Assembly (NCBI RefSeq): GCF_004114935.1
Contig: NZ_CP022221.1
Coordinates: 2,563,001-2,627,000, forward strand
Origin: Bradyrhizobium zhanjiangense
GTDB taxonomy: Bacteria > Pseudomonadota > Alphaproteobacteria > Rhizobiales > Xanthobacteraceae
Reading direction: 5' to 3'
DNA: 64,000 nt
Shown here: positions 47,318-57,755 of the stretch, piece after piece
Position numbering within the stretch: position 1 is the stretch's first letter
Layout of the letters: the number at the start of each line of letters is the position of its first letter
The notes under the pieces: generated by a model
The model's database searches: none
Seen by the model: only the letters and a program-made list of their open reading frames with translations
Told to the model about the DNA's origin: nothing
Translations under genes and position numbers: made by a program

Positions 47318-47677
47318 ATGGCAAGCTTCGCGCGTGTCGCCGGACCGCGTAGTTCCACGCCCCAGTGGGCTGGTGGCCGAAGAGCAGCGCGCGAGGTAGA
47401 GATGATACCCATCTCTGGCAGGATATGCTCTTGCGGCCACTCTCAGGAGTTCCAGGACCGCCGCCCACCGAGCTCGCGATACAGGATGAGAATATCATCG
47501 GCGCAACGAGCGCATTCTATCGCAGCTCTACCAGCTGTCGGCGACTGAAAAAAGCCGCACGCGAAAGATCGGCGCCGAATTTCGAAGGTGGCGAGCACCA
47601 ATTAACCGATCTCGGGCGTCGTTTCTCGCTTACTCTCTTACAAATAAAGGCTAAAGGATCCGGTCAAGGAAATAGGT
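47318..47677. other. Stretch between IS3 element and P450 relic
   Basis: No supported gene. It ends with AAGGAAATAGGT, the ribosome site for the P450 relic. Unlike the stretch before the intact P450, I do not see the CTGCGA repeat cluster here. Confidence 0.4.
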
Positions 47678-48832
47678 ATGAATACAGCCGCTATTTTGCC
47701 GTCTTCCCCAGAGTGGTCCATGCTGTCGCTCGCCAACGAGGACCCAGTTCCGAGCTATGTGCTATTGCGCAAGAGGCTTGCAAGGCGATTGAGTCGGATG
47801 AGGACACATATCGGGATTTTTTTTGCAGATGAGCCTCCTCAAGTGCACGACTTCAAGGGAGGCGAGACCGGTATTTCCAGCCAGCTAAGAGTGAGAAACA
47901 CACGCGTATGCGTCGGGTTTACCTCAAGCTCCTTGGTGCTCCGGTCATGCCCCGATATCGTGACAAGCATGTCATCCCTGTCATCAACGACGCAATCGAT
48001 CGTTTCGCCAGCAGGGGGAGCGCCGAGCTGGTCCGTGAGCTTGCAGACGAAGTGCCGAGCCGGGTCATGGGATCGCTTTTCGACCTTCCCTGGAGGGGCG
48101 ACGCTCTGATGGCCAATATCTTCCGGTGGCATAGGGATATCGTGGCTTGCGTCGGCATGAAATACACCGGCGAGCAATTGACGCGGAAGGCGAAGGCTGC
48201 GTCCGACGAGTTGAACCAGGTTCTCCTGCCGCGGGTACTCGAGCGAAGGGGTAACCGGGGGGATGACTTTATCAGCTGGTTTTGGTCGCGAGCCGAGGAG
48301 GAATACGGTGAAGTCGGTGTAGAAGTCGTCTTGGCGCATACGAGAGAGTTGGCCCTTGGCGCGGGTGAAACAACCGCGAATGCCATTGCCAATACGATTT
48401 ATCTACTCTTGTCTGAACCCGCGGTGCGCGAGACGGTGACCAAAGATCAGGAAGGTGCTCTTAGCGCGCTCGTCGAAGAGACATTGCGGCTGGATCACTC
48501 CAGTGGCGGTTCAGAAATGCCAATCGAGACGTGTCGCTGGCCGGCACAATGATCAAGAAGGACGACTCGATTTGCCTTTTGCATGCCGCAGCGAATCGAG
48601 ACCCTGAACGCTATGCTTGCCCACGTATGATCGATTTGAAGCGAACGCGACCAACCGATCACTTGGCGTTCAATGTCAGTCGGGCATACAACTTGCGCGA
48701 CTTGAAATCCGCGAGTGCGTCAAAGCACTCATCAATCGCCTTCCAAATCTGCGTCTTGATCCGGCGAAGGAGCCACCGCGGTTTCGTGGTTTTTCTCATC
48801 GCTCATATGGTCCCTTACATGTGCTGTTCTAG
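47678..48832 (+). pseudogene. Second cytochrome P450, broken
   Basis: This is a paralogue of the protein at 2514. It starts MNTAAILPSSPEWSMLSLAN (the intact gene has PGSVEWSILSLAN). About 18 residues after LRKR are lost and frame changes follow to 47908, where MRRVYLKLLGAPVMPRYRDK to LALGAGETTANAIANTIYLLL is readable. Another frame change lies near 48500. In the haem region FNVGTRICVGMHLARL has shrunk to FNVQSGIQLARL, so the cysteine ligand is deleted. The C-terminal RFRGFSHRSYGPLHVLF ends at 48832, 12 bp before the intact ferredoxin gene. Confidence 0.9.
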
Positions 48833-48844
48833 GAACGCTTCACA

Positions 48845-49165
48845 ATGAAGGTAATGATTTACGACCAAGAGGGCACGTTAACCGTACTCGATGAGCCGAG
48901 CGCGAAAACTCTAATGCAGGCGATTCGTGAGGGGGGACTGAACATAACAGCGCAGTGTGGAGGCTGTGCGTCCTGCGGGACTTGCCATGTGTACGTGGAT
49001 GAAGCCTGGTTCGCTAGACTCGAGCCTGTCAGCGAAACCGAAGACGCGATGTTGGAGCTCGCCGAGGACCGCAAAGAGAACTCGCGGCTTTCCTGTCAGA
49101 TCGAGCTCTCCGCCGAATTGGACGGGTTGACAGTAACGCTGGCACCTAGTGCCGGATTCGGATAG
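48845..49165 (+). CDS. 2Fe-2S ferredoxin, putidaredoxin/adrenodoxin type (second copy)
   Basis: 106 residues, the same length as the protein at 3743, with cluster cysteines C38, C44, C47 and the later LSCQIE cysteine, and the same extra C41. The frame is intact although the P450 before it and the reductase after it are destroyed. It could still carry electrons for the intact P450 at 2514. Product ends GLTVTLAPSAGFG. Confidence 0.92.
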   Translation: MKVMIYDQEGTLTVLDEPSAKTLMQAIREGGLNITAQCGGCASCGTCHVYVDEAWFARLEPVSETEDAMLELAEDRKENSRLSCQIELSAELDGLTVTLAPSAGFG

Positions 49166-49251
49166 GCCGGCGATCGCGGCCACAGCATCCACCAGAAGTC
49201 CAAGGCTGATCGACTGGATCAGTCTGTCCGCATCCTCATTCTGCAAATTCT

Positions 49252-49500
49252 ATGCGTCAACGGTTGCTGATTGTCGGCGGTTCCTATGCCGCATGTGAAC
49301 TTGCGTCACAAGCACGCGAGAGCGGATACGGTGAAGCCATAACTATTGTGAGTGAGGAGCCGGAGCTGCCCTATCACCGGCCGCCGCTCTCAAAGGCTCA
49401 CCTGAAGTCCTCGTCCGAAGGGACAATGCCTCTCAAAGCGGAGAGCTTTTATTCAGCTAACAGCGTCGATCTCGAATTGCGCTTCGAGCTATCGCTGAAA
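49252..49500 (+). pseudogene. Ferredoxin reductase, N-terminal fragment
   Basis: About 83 residues of a putidaredoxin-reductase-type flavoprotein: LLIVGGSYAACELASQAR (FAD Rossmann motif GGSYA), ITIVSEEPELPYHRPPLSK and FYSANSVDLEL. The sequence stops matching near 49500, where IS256-type sequence begins. It was the third gene of a P450-ferredoxin-reductase operon. Confidence 0.82.
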
Positions 49501-49855
49501 GTTGGTGACGGCGGGAGTTGGAAAGGCGGCATATCGTGGGGGTGCTTGACGCCTCCACTTCTCCACCGAAGGAGCGATATGCGGTGTCCAAAGATAACAT
49601 CATCAAGCTGATTCAACCAGGAAACGTCGACGATCAACTCACCGAAATCTTGCGCAATGGGGCGCGTGCTCTGTTGGCCCAGGCGGTCGAGGCCGAGGTT
49701 GCGGACTTTCTCGGCAAGCATGCCGATTTGAAGACCGCGGACGGCCACCAGCGCGTCGTGCGCCACGGTCACCAGCCGGAACGCGAGGTGATGACCGGTA
49801 TCGGTCCGGTCGCCGTCCGCCAGCCGCGTGTACGCGATCGCGAGGTGGACGCTAC
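49500..49855 (+). pseudogene. IS256-family transposase, N-terminal fragment
   Basis: From a GTG at 49583 the sequence reads MSKDNIIKLIQPGNVDDQLT, NGARALLAQAVEAEVADFL, HADLKTADGHQRVVRHGH and VAVRQPRVRDREVDA. This is the conserved N-terminal third of IS256/MULE-type transposases. The catalytic domain is missing after about 49850. The upstream part probably contains the IS left end that cut the reductase gene. Confidence 0.82.
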
Positions 49856-51059
49856 CGTAGCCTTAGCGCTTTGGCGTCGAGCAGGTTTATGGTGTGAGGC
49901 GTCTCTGGCAAGAGCGCAACCAGAATTTCCGCACTGGATAGCGCGACTGCTAGATTATCCAGGCCTGAAAGGCAGCGGACTCCCGAGATTTCTCGTGTGT
50001 GCCGACTCCATCCAATCACGCGAAAACCTAGACCTGAAAGCGCAGTTGCAGTAGCTGCCTAGCTGCCCAAGACCGAGTACGGTGACTGACCTGTCAGTCG
50101 CAAGGGGTGGAATATAACGTATCCATCCCGCGGGTTTTTGACAGACATAGCGATCACTCTCCAAATGAGAGCGCATTACATGAGCCACAACCCACTCAAT
50201 CATGCCTTGCCGGAGTCCTCATCAACCATGCGACACAGTGGAGCCCGTCAGCGTCGGGTTATTTATGATCTTCTCGACACCCGCGCAGAGGCACAATACA
50301 GCTTTTGTATTAATGAATGGACGGAAATCCTCCGTGGGGCCACCTGGCGCATAAACGATATAATCTACCATCTGCGGTGAGACGATCTCAGGTGAGACAT
50401 CTATTTTGCGCGACTTTAACGCCGCTATGATAGGTCCCTGTACTTTGAATACAGGTCCGAGGTAACGTTGAAAAGTAAATGGATTGGAGCAGTGCGGCTA
50501 ACTGGGGCCATTGATTTCTACCTAGGCAACGTTGCCCTAAATTGATGTTTTTGCCGAAGCGCTGGGCTCAGAAACGAAGTCCTGGTCGGGAATGCTACTC
50601 GTTCGCGTCCTTGCGGCTTCATTGGACTGCTGAGCGGCGGGCGACCAGATAGATGCCCTTGCTACCGTTCATGAATAAAGCGCCCCGCGTCAGCTTCGAT
50701 TGCCGCGAATTGAAACGGTCGATTGCGAACCGAAGAGGGCGCAGATAACAGTGACTAGATGGATCTTCCACTGCAATTTTGGGGCGTTTATAGCCGGATT
50801 GCTGCTTGTCAACGGCACCTTGCGCACGAAATCGCCTTCCGACTCGGGCAGTACAGTTCATCGATGTCTTCTGCGGCAGCCACAATCACGCCAATCGCTG
50901 GTCATGAATGGTGCGTTGTATCGCTGCGATTTTCGACGCATTCCTATGTTGGCGCTCCACCGCGTGCCGAAGTTCAATTGAGTTTGCGAGGCGGCCCCTT
51001 GATATTGCGATAGGCGCTTCGCGGTTCAGCTTAGGTGAATGCGTGAGGGGGCAGAATCA
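49856..51059. other. Stretch with one small IS3 scrap, otherwise empty
   Basis: At about 49877-49955 the plus strand reads FGVEQVYGVRRLWQERN, reminiscent of the YGVRKVWRQ region of IS3 OrfB. The rest (over 1 kb) has only short frames. One at 50138-50380 (80 residues, RQRRVIYDLLDTRAEAQYSF) has no recognisable family. I see no strong repeat or hairpin. Confidence 0.4.
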
Positions 51060-51621
51060 AAGTGTGGAGCGGAGAAGCACTGATTTCACGCGCGCCGCCG
51101 ACGCTCTGAACCGCCTCGGGTTTGCCGGAATCTCCAACTCCTGAGAGCATCGAGCCATGACAAGCAAGACGACGAACCAGTGTTCCCCGAGGTCCGAGCC
51201 CGTGCGGTTCGGATGGTTCTGGATCACGCCAGCGAGCATCCTCCGCGCTGGGCCGCGGTGAGCTCGATTGCAGGCAAGATTAGCTGCACGCCACAAACGC
51301 TGCATGAGTGGGTCAAGAAGGCCGAGATCGACAGCAGGCAGCGAGCCGGCGTTCCGACCAACATGGCCGAGAAGCTGAAGGCGCTGGAACGGGAGAACCG
51401 AGCGCTTCGGCCGACCAATGAGATTCTGCGCAAGGCGAGCGCCTATTTTTGCGATGGCGGAGCTCGACCGCCGGTTCGAGCCATGATCGCCCTCATAGAT
51501 GACCATCGTGGGGCGCATGGGGTTGAGCCGATTTGCAAGGTCTTGCTGATCGCCCCCCCGACCTACTACGCCGATGTCGCCAAGCGGCGCGATGCGGCCA
51601 AGCTGTCGCCGCGCGCCAGGT
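51060..51621 (+). pseudogene. IS3-family (IS51-like) fragment: orfA and start of orfB
   Basis: orfA starts MTSKTTNQ at 51157 and loses frame almost at once (a C run of four where five is expected, near 51190). It then reads [38 protein letters not shown] and [20 protein letters not shown]. orfB begins [20 protein letters not shown] and [15 protein letters not shown] and breaks off at 51621. The catalytic core is absent. Confidence 0.82.
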
Positions 51622-51776
51622 AGATGCCGCGTTGAATCGTGAGCGTCACGAGAGGATCACCGCGCCCGGCCTTGACTTGCGCGGAATGCTTTGGATTGCC
51701 CGATCGAGGTGATTGACGCTGCCGTTGCGTGATGATGGGGTGATCGCGGGTTGGAGCGGGCAACGGGGACCTCGGA

Positions 51777-52214
51777 ATGACCAGCGAGTCGCAGCTGCGC
51801 GAGAAGCTTCGGAAGATCGAGGCGTTGTTCGCGGGTGCGGGAACTGCTGGTGAGCGCCTTGCGGCGGAAGCTGCGCTGCAGCGGGTGCGTGCCCGGGTCG
51901 AGGAGCTGGCTCGCCACGATCCGCCGATCGAGCAGCAATTCTCACTTCCTGACCAGTGGTCGCGGCACCTTTTTCTGGCGCTTTGCCGTCGATATGGACT
52001 GCGGCCGTTTCGTTATCACCGGCAGCGACGCAACACCGTGATGATCCGTGCGTCACGAGGCTTCGTCGACAAAGTTCTGCTGCCGGAGTTCACCGAGCTG
52101 GAGAGGGCGTTGCAAGTCTATCTGCACGAGATGACGCTGCGCGTGATCCGCGAGGAGATCTATGACGACGCCAGCGATGCGCAGGAAGTTCCAGATGCTC
52201 TGCCGTCGAACTGA
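51777..52214 (+). CDS. Conserved IS66-associated hypothetical protein
   Basis: This 145-residue protein has an N-terminal helical region (MTSESQLREKLRKIEALFAG, then ALQRVRARVEELAR), a WSRHLFLALCRRYGLRPFRY core, and the segment RRNTVMIRASRGFVDKVLLP. Similar proteins accompany IS66 elements in rhizobia, from memory. No catalytic motif is evident. The N-terminal part recalls DUF2786-type sequences only loosely. It ends exactly where the convergent tnpC ends. It is probably a passenger of the element rather than a host gene. Confidence 0.65.
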   Translation: MTSESQLREKLRKIEALFAGAGTAGERLAAEAALQRVRARVEELARHDPPIEQQFSLPDQWSRHLFLALCRRYGLRPFRYHRQRRNTVMIRASRGFVDKVLLPEFTELERALQVYLHEMTLRVIREEIYDDASDAQEVPDALPSN

Positions 52215-53844
52215 TCAGGCGGCGAGCTTTGCCTGCGAACTGTCGCGCTCGGCCTTCCAATTCCACGGCAACAGCATGTGCAGCTGATTGATCTTTGTAC
52301 GTCCAGAGACGATGCGCTCGAGAACATCGGTCAGATAATGCCGCGGGTCGAGGTCTTGCAGCTTTGCCGTGTTGATGAGCGACGCGAGAATGGCCCATGT
52401 CTCGGCGCCGCCTTCACTGCCGGCGAACAAGTAGTTCTTCCTTCCCAGGCCTATTGGCTTGATGCTGCGCTCGACCGTATTGCTGTCTATTTCAATGCGT
52501 CCGTCGTCGATGAAAGCGCGTCAGGCCGTCCCAATGGTTGAGGGTGTAGCGGATGGCTTTGCCCAGACCGGACTTCTTCGAGACTTCCAGCAGTCGCGCC
52601 TCGAGCCAGGGTTTGAAGTCCTCGATCAGCGACCTGGTGTCGGTTTGCCGCACCGCAGCCCGATCCGCCGCCGGCAGACCGCGGATGCGATCCTCAATGG
52701 CGTAGAACATCGCGATCCGTTGCAGCGCTTCCGTGGCAATCGGCGACTTCGTCGCGACGTGAACGTCCCAGAACTTCCGCCGCGCATGCGCGAAGCAGAA
52801 CGCCAGCTGCACCAGAGAGCCGCCGTTCCTGATCAGGCTCTTGTAGGCGGCATAACCGTCGACCTGCAGGATGCCGTCGTAATCTCCAAACAGCTGCCTG
52901 GCGCGGATCGCCTTGCGATCCTCGGCGAACACGTAAACCACCGCCGGCGGCGCCGGGCCGCCCCACGGACGGTCGTCGGTGGCGATCGCCCAGAACTGGC
53001 AGACTTTGGTCCTGCCACGGCCGGGATCGAGAACCGGCAGCGGCGTCTCGTCGGCAAACAGCCGCGGGTAGGACATCACTTTGTCGCGCAACAGCGTGTG
53101 AAGCGGCTTCAGCCACCAGGCGGCGCGGCTCATCCACGAGGCCAGCGTCTGCCGGTCGAGCGTGATGCCTTGGGCGGCAAACATCTGTTCCTGGCGATAC
53201 AGCGGCAGCTGGTAGCCGTATTTCATCACGGCGATGTGGGCCAGCAAGGCTTCCGTCACCATTCCACCGTCGATCGCCTGGGCCGGCGCGGGTGCCTGTA
53301 CCACACCCTGGCGGCATCCCCGGCACCCGTACCGCGGACGCACAATGCGCTTGACCCGGTACTGCATCGGAATGACGTCGAAGGCTTCCTTGACGGTCTC
53401 CCCGATCTTGTGCAGCCGCTCGCCGCAGCAGGAGCAGATGTGGCTCTCGATATCGATCACGACATCGATGCGCGGCAAATGCTCCGGGAGGCTCCCCCGG
53501 TTGCGTCGCGCCGATCGCTTTCCACGGCCCTCCGCTCCGTCAGGCAGCCTGCCTCCGGTCACGTCGTCGTTGGTGGCGGCACGAGCCGCCTGTGCCGTGA
53601 TGGTGAAGAGAGACAGCTGTCCGGGATCCAGTGTCTCGGAGCGTGGACCGAAGATCGTGCGCTTGTACTGGGACAGGATCATCAGGAGCTTGTCGTTCTC
53701 CTGGACTGCAGCGTCGCGTTGGGCGATCGCCGCATCACGCTCGGCCGAAAGCGTGCTGCATTCCGCCGACAACGCCGCAAGCCGTGACGACAGCGTCATC
53801 ACGGTTTGTCGCAGCAATGCTGGATCGGAAGGCAAATCACTCAT
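52215..53844 (-). pseudogene. IS66 TnpC transposase, one-base insertion
   Basis: It is full length apart from one extra T near 52515 (CGCTTTCATC for CGCTTCATC), just before the IDDGRIEIDSN motif that carries the last catalytic region. Features in order: coiled-coil (LSAECSTLSAERDAAIAQRD), basic RGKRSARRNRGSLPEHLPR, zinc finger CSCCGERL, LFADETPLPVLDPG (Asp), YDGILQVDGYAAYK and CFAHARRKFWD. After the frameshift come TVERSIKPIGLGRKNYLFAG and the C-terminal LLPWNWKAERDSSQAKLAA. Otherwise undamaged, so it may be a very recent break. Confidence 0.88.
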
Positions 53845-53898
53845 GCAGAGTGATTCTACAACAGCTCCGCATGAGTGACGAACTACTATCGATACGGA

Positions 53899-54249
53899 TC
53901 AACCAGCTCGTGATGGCTGATCCACAACACGCATCGGCACACGCTTCCAGTCTGAGCCATCGAGCAGCACCGAGAGCTGAGTATGAGATAGCGGCATGAC
54001 GCCTTCCTTGATCGGCGGCCAAGTAAACTGTCCTTCGATTCTCTTGTAGTAAAGGACGAGGCCGCTTCCGTCCCAGGTCAGGATCTTCACGCGATCCCGG
54101 CGCTTGGAGCGGAAGACATAAAGTCCGCCGTCGAACGGATCGGCTCCAAACGCCTCGCTCACCAGCATCGCCAGCGAGTCCATGCCGCGACGGAAATCGA
54201 CCGGCTGCGTCGCAATCCAGATCGACAACCCGGGTCGCAGCCCGATCAT
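53899..54249 (-). CDS. IS66 TnpB
   Basis: 116 residues: MIGLRPGLSIWIATQPVDFR, LAMLVSEAFGADPFDGGLYV, RSKRRDRVKILTWDGSGLVL, QFTWPPIKEG and MPLSHTQLSVLLDG. This is the standard length and content of IS66 Orf2/TnpB. Its start overlaps the end of tnpA by four bases (ATGA), and tnpC follows after a 54-bp gap. Confidence 0.9.
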   Translation of the reverse strand: MIGLRPGLSIWIATQPVDFRRGMDSLAMLVSEAFGADPFDGGLYVFRSKRRDRVKILTWDGSGLVLYYKRIEGQFTWPPIKEGVMPLSHTQLSVLLDGSDWKRVPMRVVDQPSRAG

Positions 54250-54698
54250 CGGCCAACCGTCCCGACTGCGGCCAGCACCTCGCACAGCGCCCGCCGGTCG
54301 ACCGTCCCCCTGACGCGGATGCGAACCGCGCCGACCTCGATCTCGATCGCCGCCTGCTCCTCGCACGACGGCAATGTGCCCCTGCAGCCGGTGATCGCGA
54401 CCGGCACAAAGCCAGCTGGTACGTCTCCGGCCAAGCGATCCGCGACCTTCGCCCGTGTCGTTTGACGACGCCACAGAAACAACAGGCTTGGGCTGATGTC
54501 ATGTCGCCGCGCCACCGCGGATACGCTTGCACCAGGCGCAAAACTCTCCGCGACAATCGCCCCCTTCGCATCGGTCGACCAGCGCCGGCGCCGGCCGATC
54601 CCGGTGATGATCTCGACACGTTGCAGCGTATCGGCGCCGTCTTCGAGGATAGGCGTATGCCTATCCTTATCGCCATCCCTACGACTATCCTTTGACAT
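54246..54698 (-). CDS. IS66 TnpA
   Basis: 150 residues with the helix-turn-helix stretch RRRWSTDAKGAIVAESFAPG, SVSAVARRHDISPSLLFLWR, then FVPVAITG and a C-terminal IEIEVGAVRIRVRG. This is the TnpA/Orf1 of IS66 elements. It is intact and reads away from the truncated permease gene. Its start is a few bases from the permease frame, marking the element's edge. Confidence 0.9.
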   Translation of the reverse strand: MSKDSRRDGDKDRHTPILEDGADTLQRVEIITGIGRRRRWSTDAKGAIVAESFAPGASVSAVARRHDISPSLLFLWRRQTTRAKVADRLAGDVPAGFVPVAITGCRGTLPSCEEQAAIEIEVGAVRIRVRGTVDRRALCEVLAAVGTVGR

Positions 54699-54707
54699 GG
54701 TGACCTC

Positions 54708-56398
54708 GTGACCAACATTCCACGAGATCTTCCTAACCGACCAGATCAGCCCTCAGCACGTGGTCCCTGGATGACGCTGACGGAGCTTCTATTGCTCTCA
54801 TTCGGGATGCCAAAGTGGACCCTGGCGAATTTCCTGCGGATTGGTGACAATCCTGCCTACATTGTTGTGTTGCGGAACACGCTGGAGATCGGCGTAACTG
54901 TGACGGCGCTCAGCTTCGTGCTCAGCTACCCGATCGCCTACTCTCTCGCAACAGGCGGACCAGTGCTGCGCACGTTTCTGATGGTTGCAGTCGTGCTACC
55001 CTATTTCACGAGCGTTCTAGCGCGGACCTTCTCGTGGGTCGTCCTCCTCGGACGCAACGGCATCGTCAGCCAGATAATGCTCGAACTCGGCTGGGTCTCG
55101 CAGCCGGTTCCGATGCTCTACAACCGATTCGGTGTGATCGTCGGTATGACTCACGTGATCATGCCGCTAATGATCTTGCCGATGCTGACGGTCATGGCGA
55201 GCATAGATCAAAAGCTGCTACGAGCTGCGAGGGCGAACGGCGCGAGCCCAATCGCCGCCTTCCTCACAATATTTCTGCCGCTCAGCCTTCCGGGTGTCGT
55301 CGCGGGGGTACTGCTGGCGTTTATCTGCTGTCTGGGCTTTTACGTCACGCCCGCACTACTCGGTGGTCTGTCGGATGTCATGATCACAATGGAGATTAGC
55401 GCTCAGGTCGTTGATTTGCTCAACTGGAACTTCGCTTCCGCTCTTTCCATGGTTCTCCTGGTAACGGTCCTAATTTTCTTATGGATCGGCTCGCCTTTTT
55501 TTCCGATTGAGCAGCCTTTGGGATTCTCTGATGACAAGGTCGGATCGAAAGCCATTGGCCGGCGCCAACTCGGCACCCACTGGTTGATGGGGGGCGGCTC
55601 TGTGGCAAACGCGCTTGACCGCTGGCTCCCCTCCATGGGAGGCCGAGGTGTTCCGATTTTTGCAGGCTTCCTGGCAGTACAGCTTCTGCTGCCGGTACTG
55701 ATTGTTGCGTATTTGTCATTCAGCGCTTCGTCCTACTTCGTCTTCCCGGTGCCGAGCTACTCGTTGCGCAACTATCAAACCTATCTTTCCGATCCGCTCT
55801 GGCTCCGCGCCACTTTCGTTAGCATCCGTATTGCACTCATGGCGGCGGGCATGGCGACCGGCATGCTCGCCTTCGGCTTATCGCGCGGTGGCATTCGCGG
55901 TCGCGGCGCGATGATCGCCCTTGTTCTCTCGCCGATCATTTTGCCGACCATTGTAGTAGCGGTCGCGACTTATTTCGTGCTGGTGCGAGCAGGGCTTCAA
56001 GGTACGGAATTCGGTTTAGCACTTGGTCACGCGGTTCACGCCATCCCCTTCGTGGTGGTGATCGTCGTTGCCAATTTGCGCGACCTCAACCCGACGTACG
56101 TGCCGCCCGCAGCCTTGGCGCCGGTCCTCTGGTCACCTTCCGCACCATCATCGTGCCGCTCGTCATGTCGGCGCTCATCGTCGCCGCCTTCTTCGCCTTC
56201 CTGACTTCGTTCGACGACGTCGTCTACGTGCTATTCCTCGGTATCGGAAGGCTGACCACATTGCCCATGCGAATGTGGGAAGGGATCAGGCAGGATATAA
56301 ACCCCACCATTGCGGCCGTGGCCACACTGCAGATGGTGTTCGCAGCGACTGTGATTGTTGTGAGTGCCGTGCTGGGGCGCGGCAAGACTACCCGATGA
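54708..56398 (+). pseudogene. Two-domain ABC permease, N-truncated and frameshifted
   Basis: This is one polypeptide with two permease domains. The first (about 54770-55500) has the EAA loop LLRAARANGASPIAAFLTIFLP. The second (about 55620-56398) starts GVPIFAGFLAVQLLLPVLIV. The first transmembrane helix normally before LTELLLLSFGMPKWTLANF is missing, replaced by the IS66 edge. Near 56118 one G is missing (TTGGCGCC for TTGGGCGCC). The frame change separates NPTYVPPAALA from TFRTIIVPLVMSALIVAAFF and FDDVVYVLFL, which run to 56398. Other permeases in the window are separate single-domain proteins, so this is a different importer type. Confidence 0.85.
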
Positions 56399-56465
56399 CT
56401 CAGACCTATCGAACAAACGAAGAGAGACGCATGTACTCAAAGTACTCTTTGGAGCTGAAGTGTTG

Positions 56466-57615
56466 ATGAACTCGAGGGCGAGCGGCACTCACGTGAAAAC
56501 CGGCGGCATTGCGCTGCAGAACCTGCAAAAGCGGTATGGTGGCGTCACCGCGATCGACGATGTCGATCTTTCTATCGCGCCCGGCGAGTTCATTTCGTTG
56601 CTCGGTGCCAGCGGCTCCGGAAAAACAACGACTCTGATGATGATCGCTGGTTTCGAAATGCCGGACACCGGTCGGGTGCTGCTGGACGGACATCACGCGC
56701 TTGCCACCACACCGTCGCGAACTCGGTGTGATTTTCCAGAACTATGCTCTCTTCCCGCATATGACGGTCGCCGAGAACGTTGCCTACCCGCTTCGTATGC
56801 GGCGCGTGGCTAACCAGGAGGTCGAAAGCCGCGTGCGCCGGGTCCTCGATCAGGTGCACCTCGGTGCTTTAACCTCACGTTACCCGCACCAAATGTCCGG
56901 CGGGCAGCAACAGAGAGTAGCGATAGCCCGTGCACTTGTTTTCGATCCGCCTGTTCTGCTCCTTGACGAGCCGTTGGGCGCTCTCGACAGGAAGTTGCGC
57001 GAGCATCTCAGGAACGAAATCAAGACTCTGCACAGGGAAGTCGGCAAGACGATGGTCTACGTGACGCACGATCAGGATGAAGCGCTGGCCATGTCCGACC
57101 GAGTCGCCGTGATGCACGAGGGCCGGATTCGGCAGGTCTCTACACCACAGGAGATCTATCGCAAGCCGGCCGACTTGTTCGTGGCAAGTTTCGTCGGTGA
57201 GGTCAATCTTATACCCGCCAAACTCAGATCCGGCATCGTCCACGGTCCTGCAGGCGAGACGTTGCCTGCCGCGCAGTGGACCGGTGCGGACGGAGATGGG
57301 ACGCTTTGTGTGCGGCCCGAGCATTTGCGTCTCTCCGCCGGAACCTCAGGTGGGATACTGGGACGTATTGTTGAAAAGACGTTCGTTGGCGACGCAACGA
57401 TCTTCAACTTCCGCAGCGAGTCGGGACTACAGCTGACGTCGAAGGGGCTGAACCTGTCCACTGAAGCAACGCCCCGCATTGGCGATGCCTATGTTGCGTC
57501 CTGGGTTGCGAATGATGCAACCATTCTCCCGAATAGCCGGAACGGCCCCATGGGGCGATTGGCAATCGACCTACGGCGCGACAATCTGGGTGGACATTCG
57601 TATTGCGGCATGTAG
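56466..57615 (+). pseudogene. ABC ATPase, frameshifted
   Basis: From the ATG at 56466 the first segment reads IALQNLQKRYGGVTAIDDVD, LLGASGSGKTTTLMMIAGFE (Walker A) and MPDTGRVLLDGH, and loses frame near 56699. The rest continues [70 protein letters not shown] and a TOBE domain to 57615. It was the ATPase of the preceding two-domain permease. Restoring one or two bases would rejoin it. Confidence 0.88.
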
Positions 57616-57718
57616 CGATGTTCCCGATAAACCTATTGTTGCCTCATCTATTTTGCTCCCTAGCCAGGGAGCGAAGGAAGCCGGTCGCGCAACTGGGCAT
57701 TTCGAGCGCGCCGATGTC

Positions 57719-57741
57719 GCGCTCGGTCCTCGACCGAGCGC
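57719..57741. repeat. Perfect 10-bp hairpin with 3-base loop
   Basis: GCGCTCGGTC and GACCGAGCGC flank CTC. It lies about 100 bp after the ATPase stop. No T-run follows on either side. It may be a structural feature of the adjacent transposase relic's end or a terminator without a U-tract. Confidence 0.4.
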
Positions 57742-57755
57742 TTGCAAAGCCAACA

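Larger units (their letters stand above)
51622..54706 (-). mobile_element. IS66-family element with passenger gene
   Basis: tnpA, tnpB and tnpC are on the minus strand, with a convergent passenger gene (51777-52214) on the plus strand. tnpA and tnpB are intact; tnpC has a one-base insertion. The right boundary lies shortly after 54698, where a permease gene is cut at its 5' end. The left boundary is between 51622 and 51776. I could not define the terminal repeats. Confidence 0.78.

Noticed and set aside
50138..50380. Small 80-codon frame as a toxin or antitoxin
   Set aside because: No partner gene, no family resemblance and no clear ribosome site.
52459..53787. Plus-strand frame of over 440 codons across IS66 tnpC
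   Set aside because: Shadow of the transposase, which is well supported on the minus strand.
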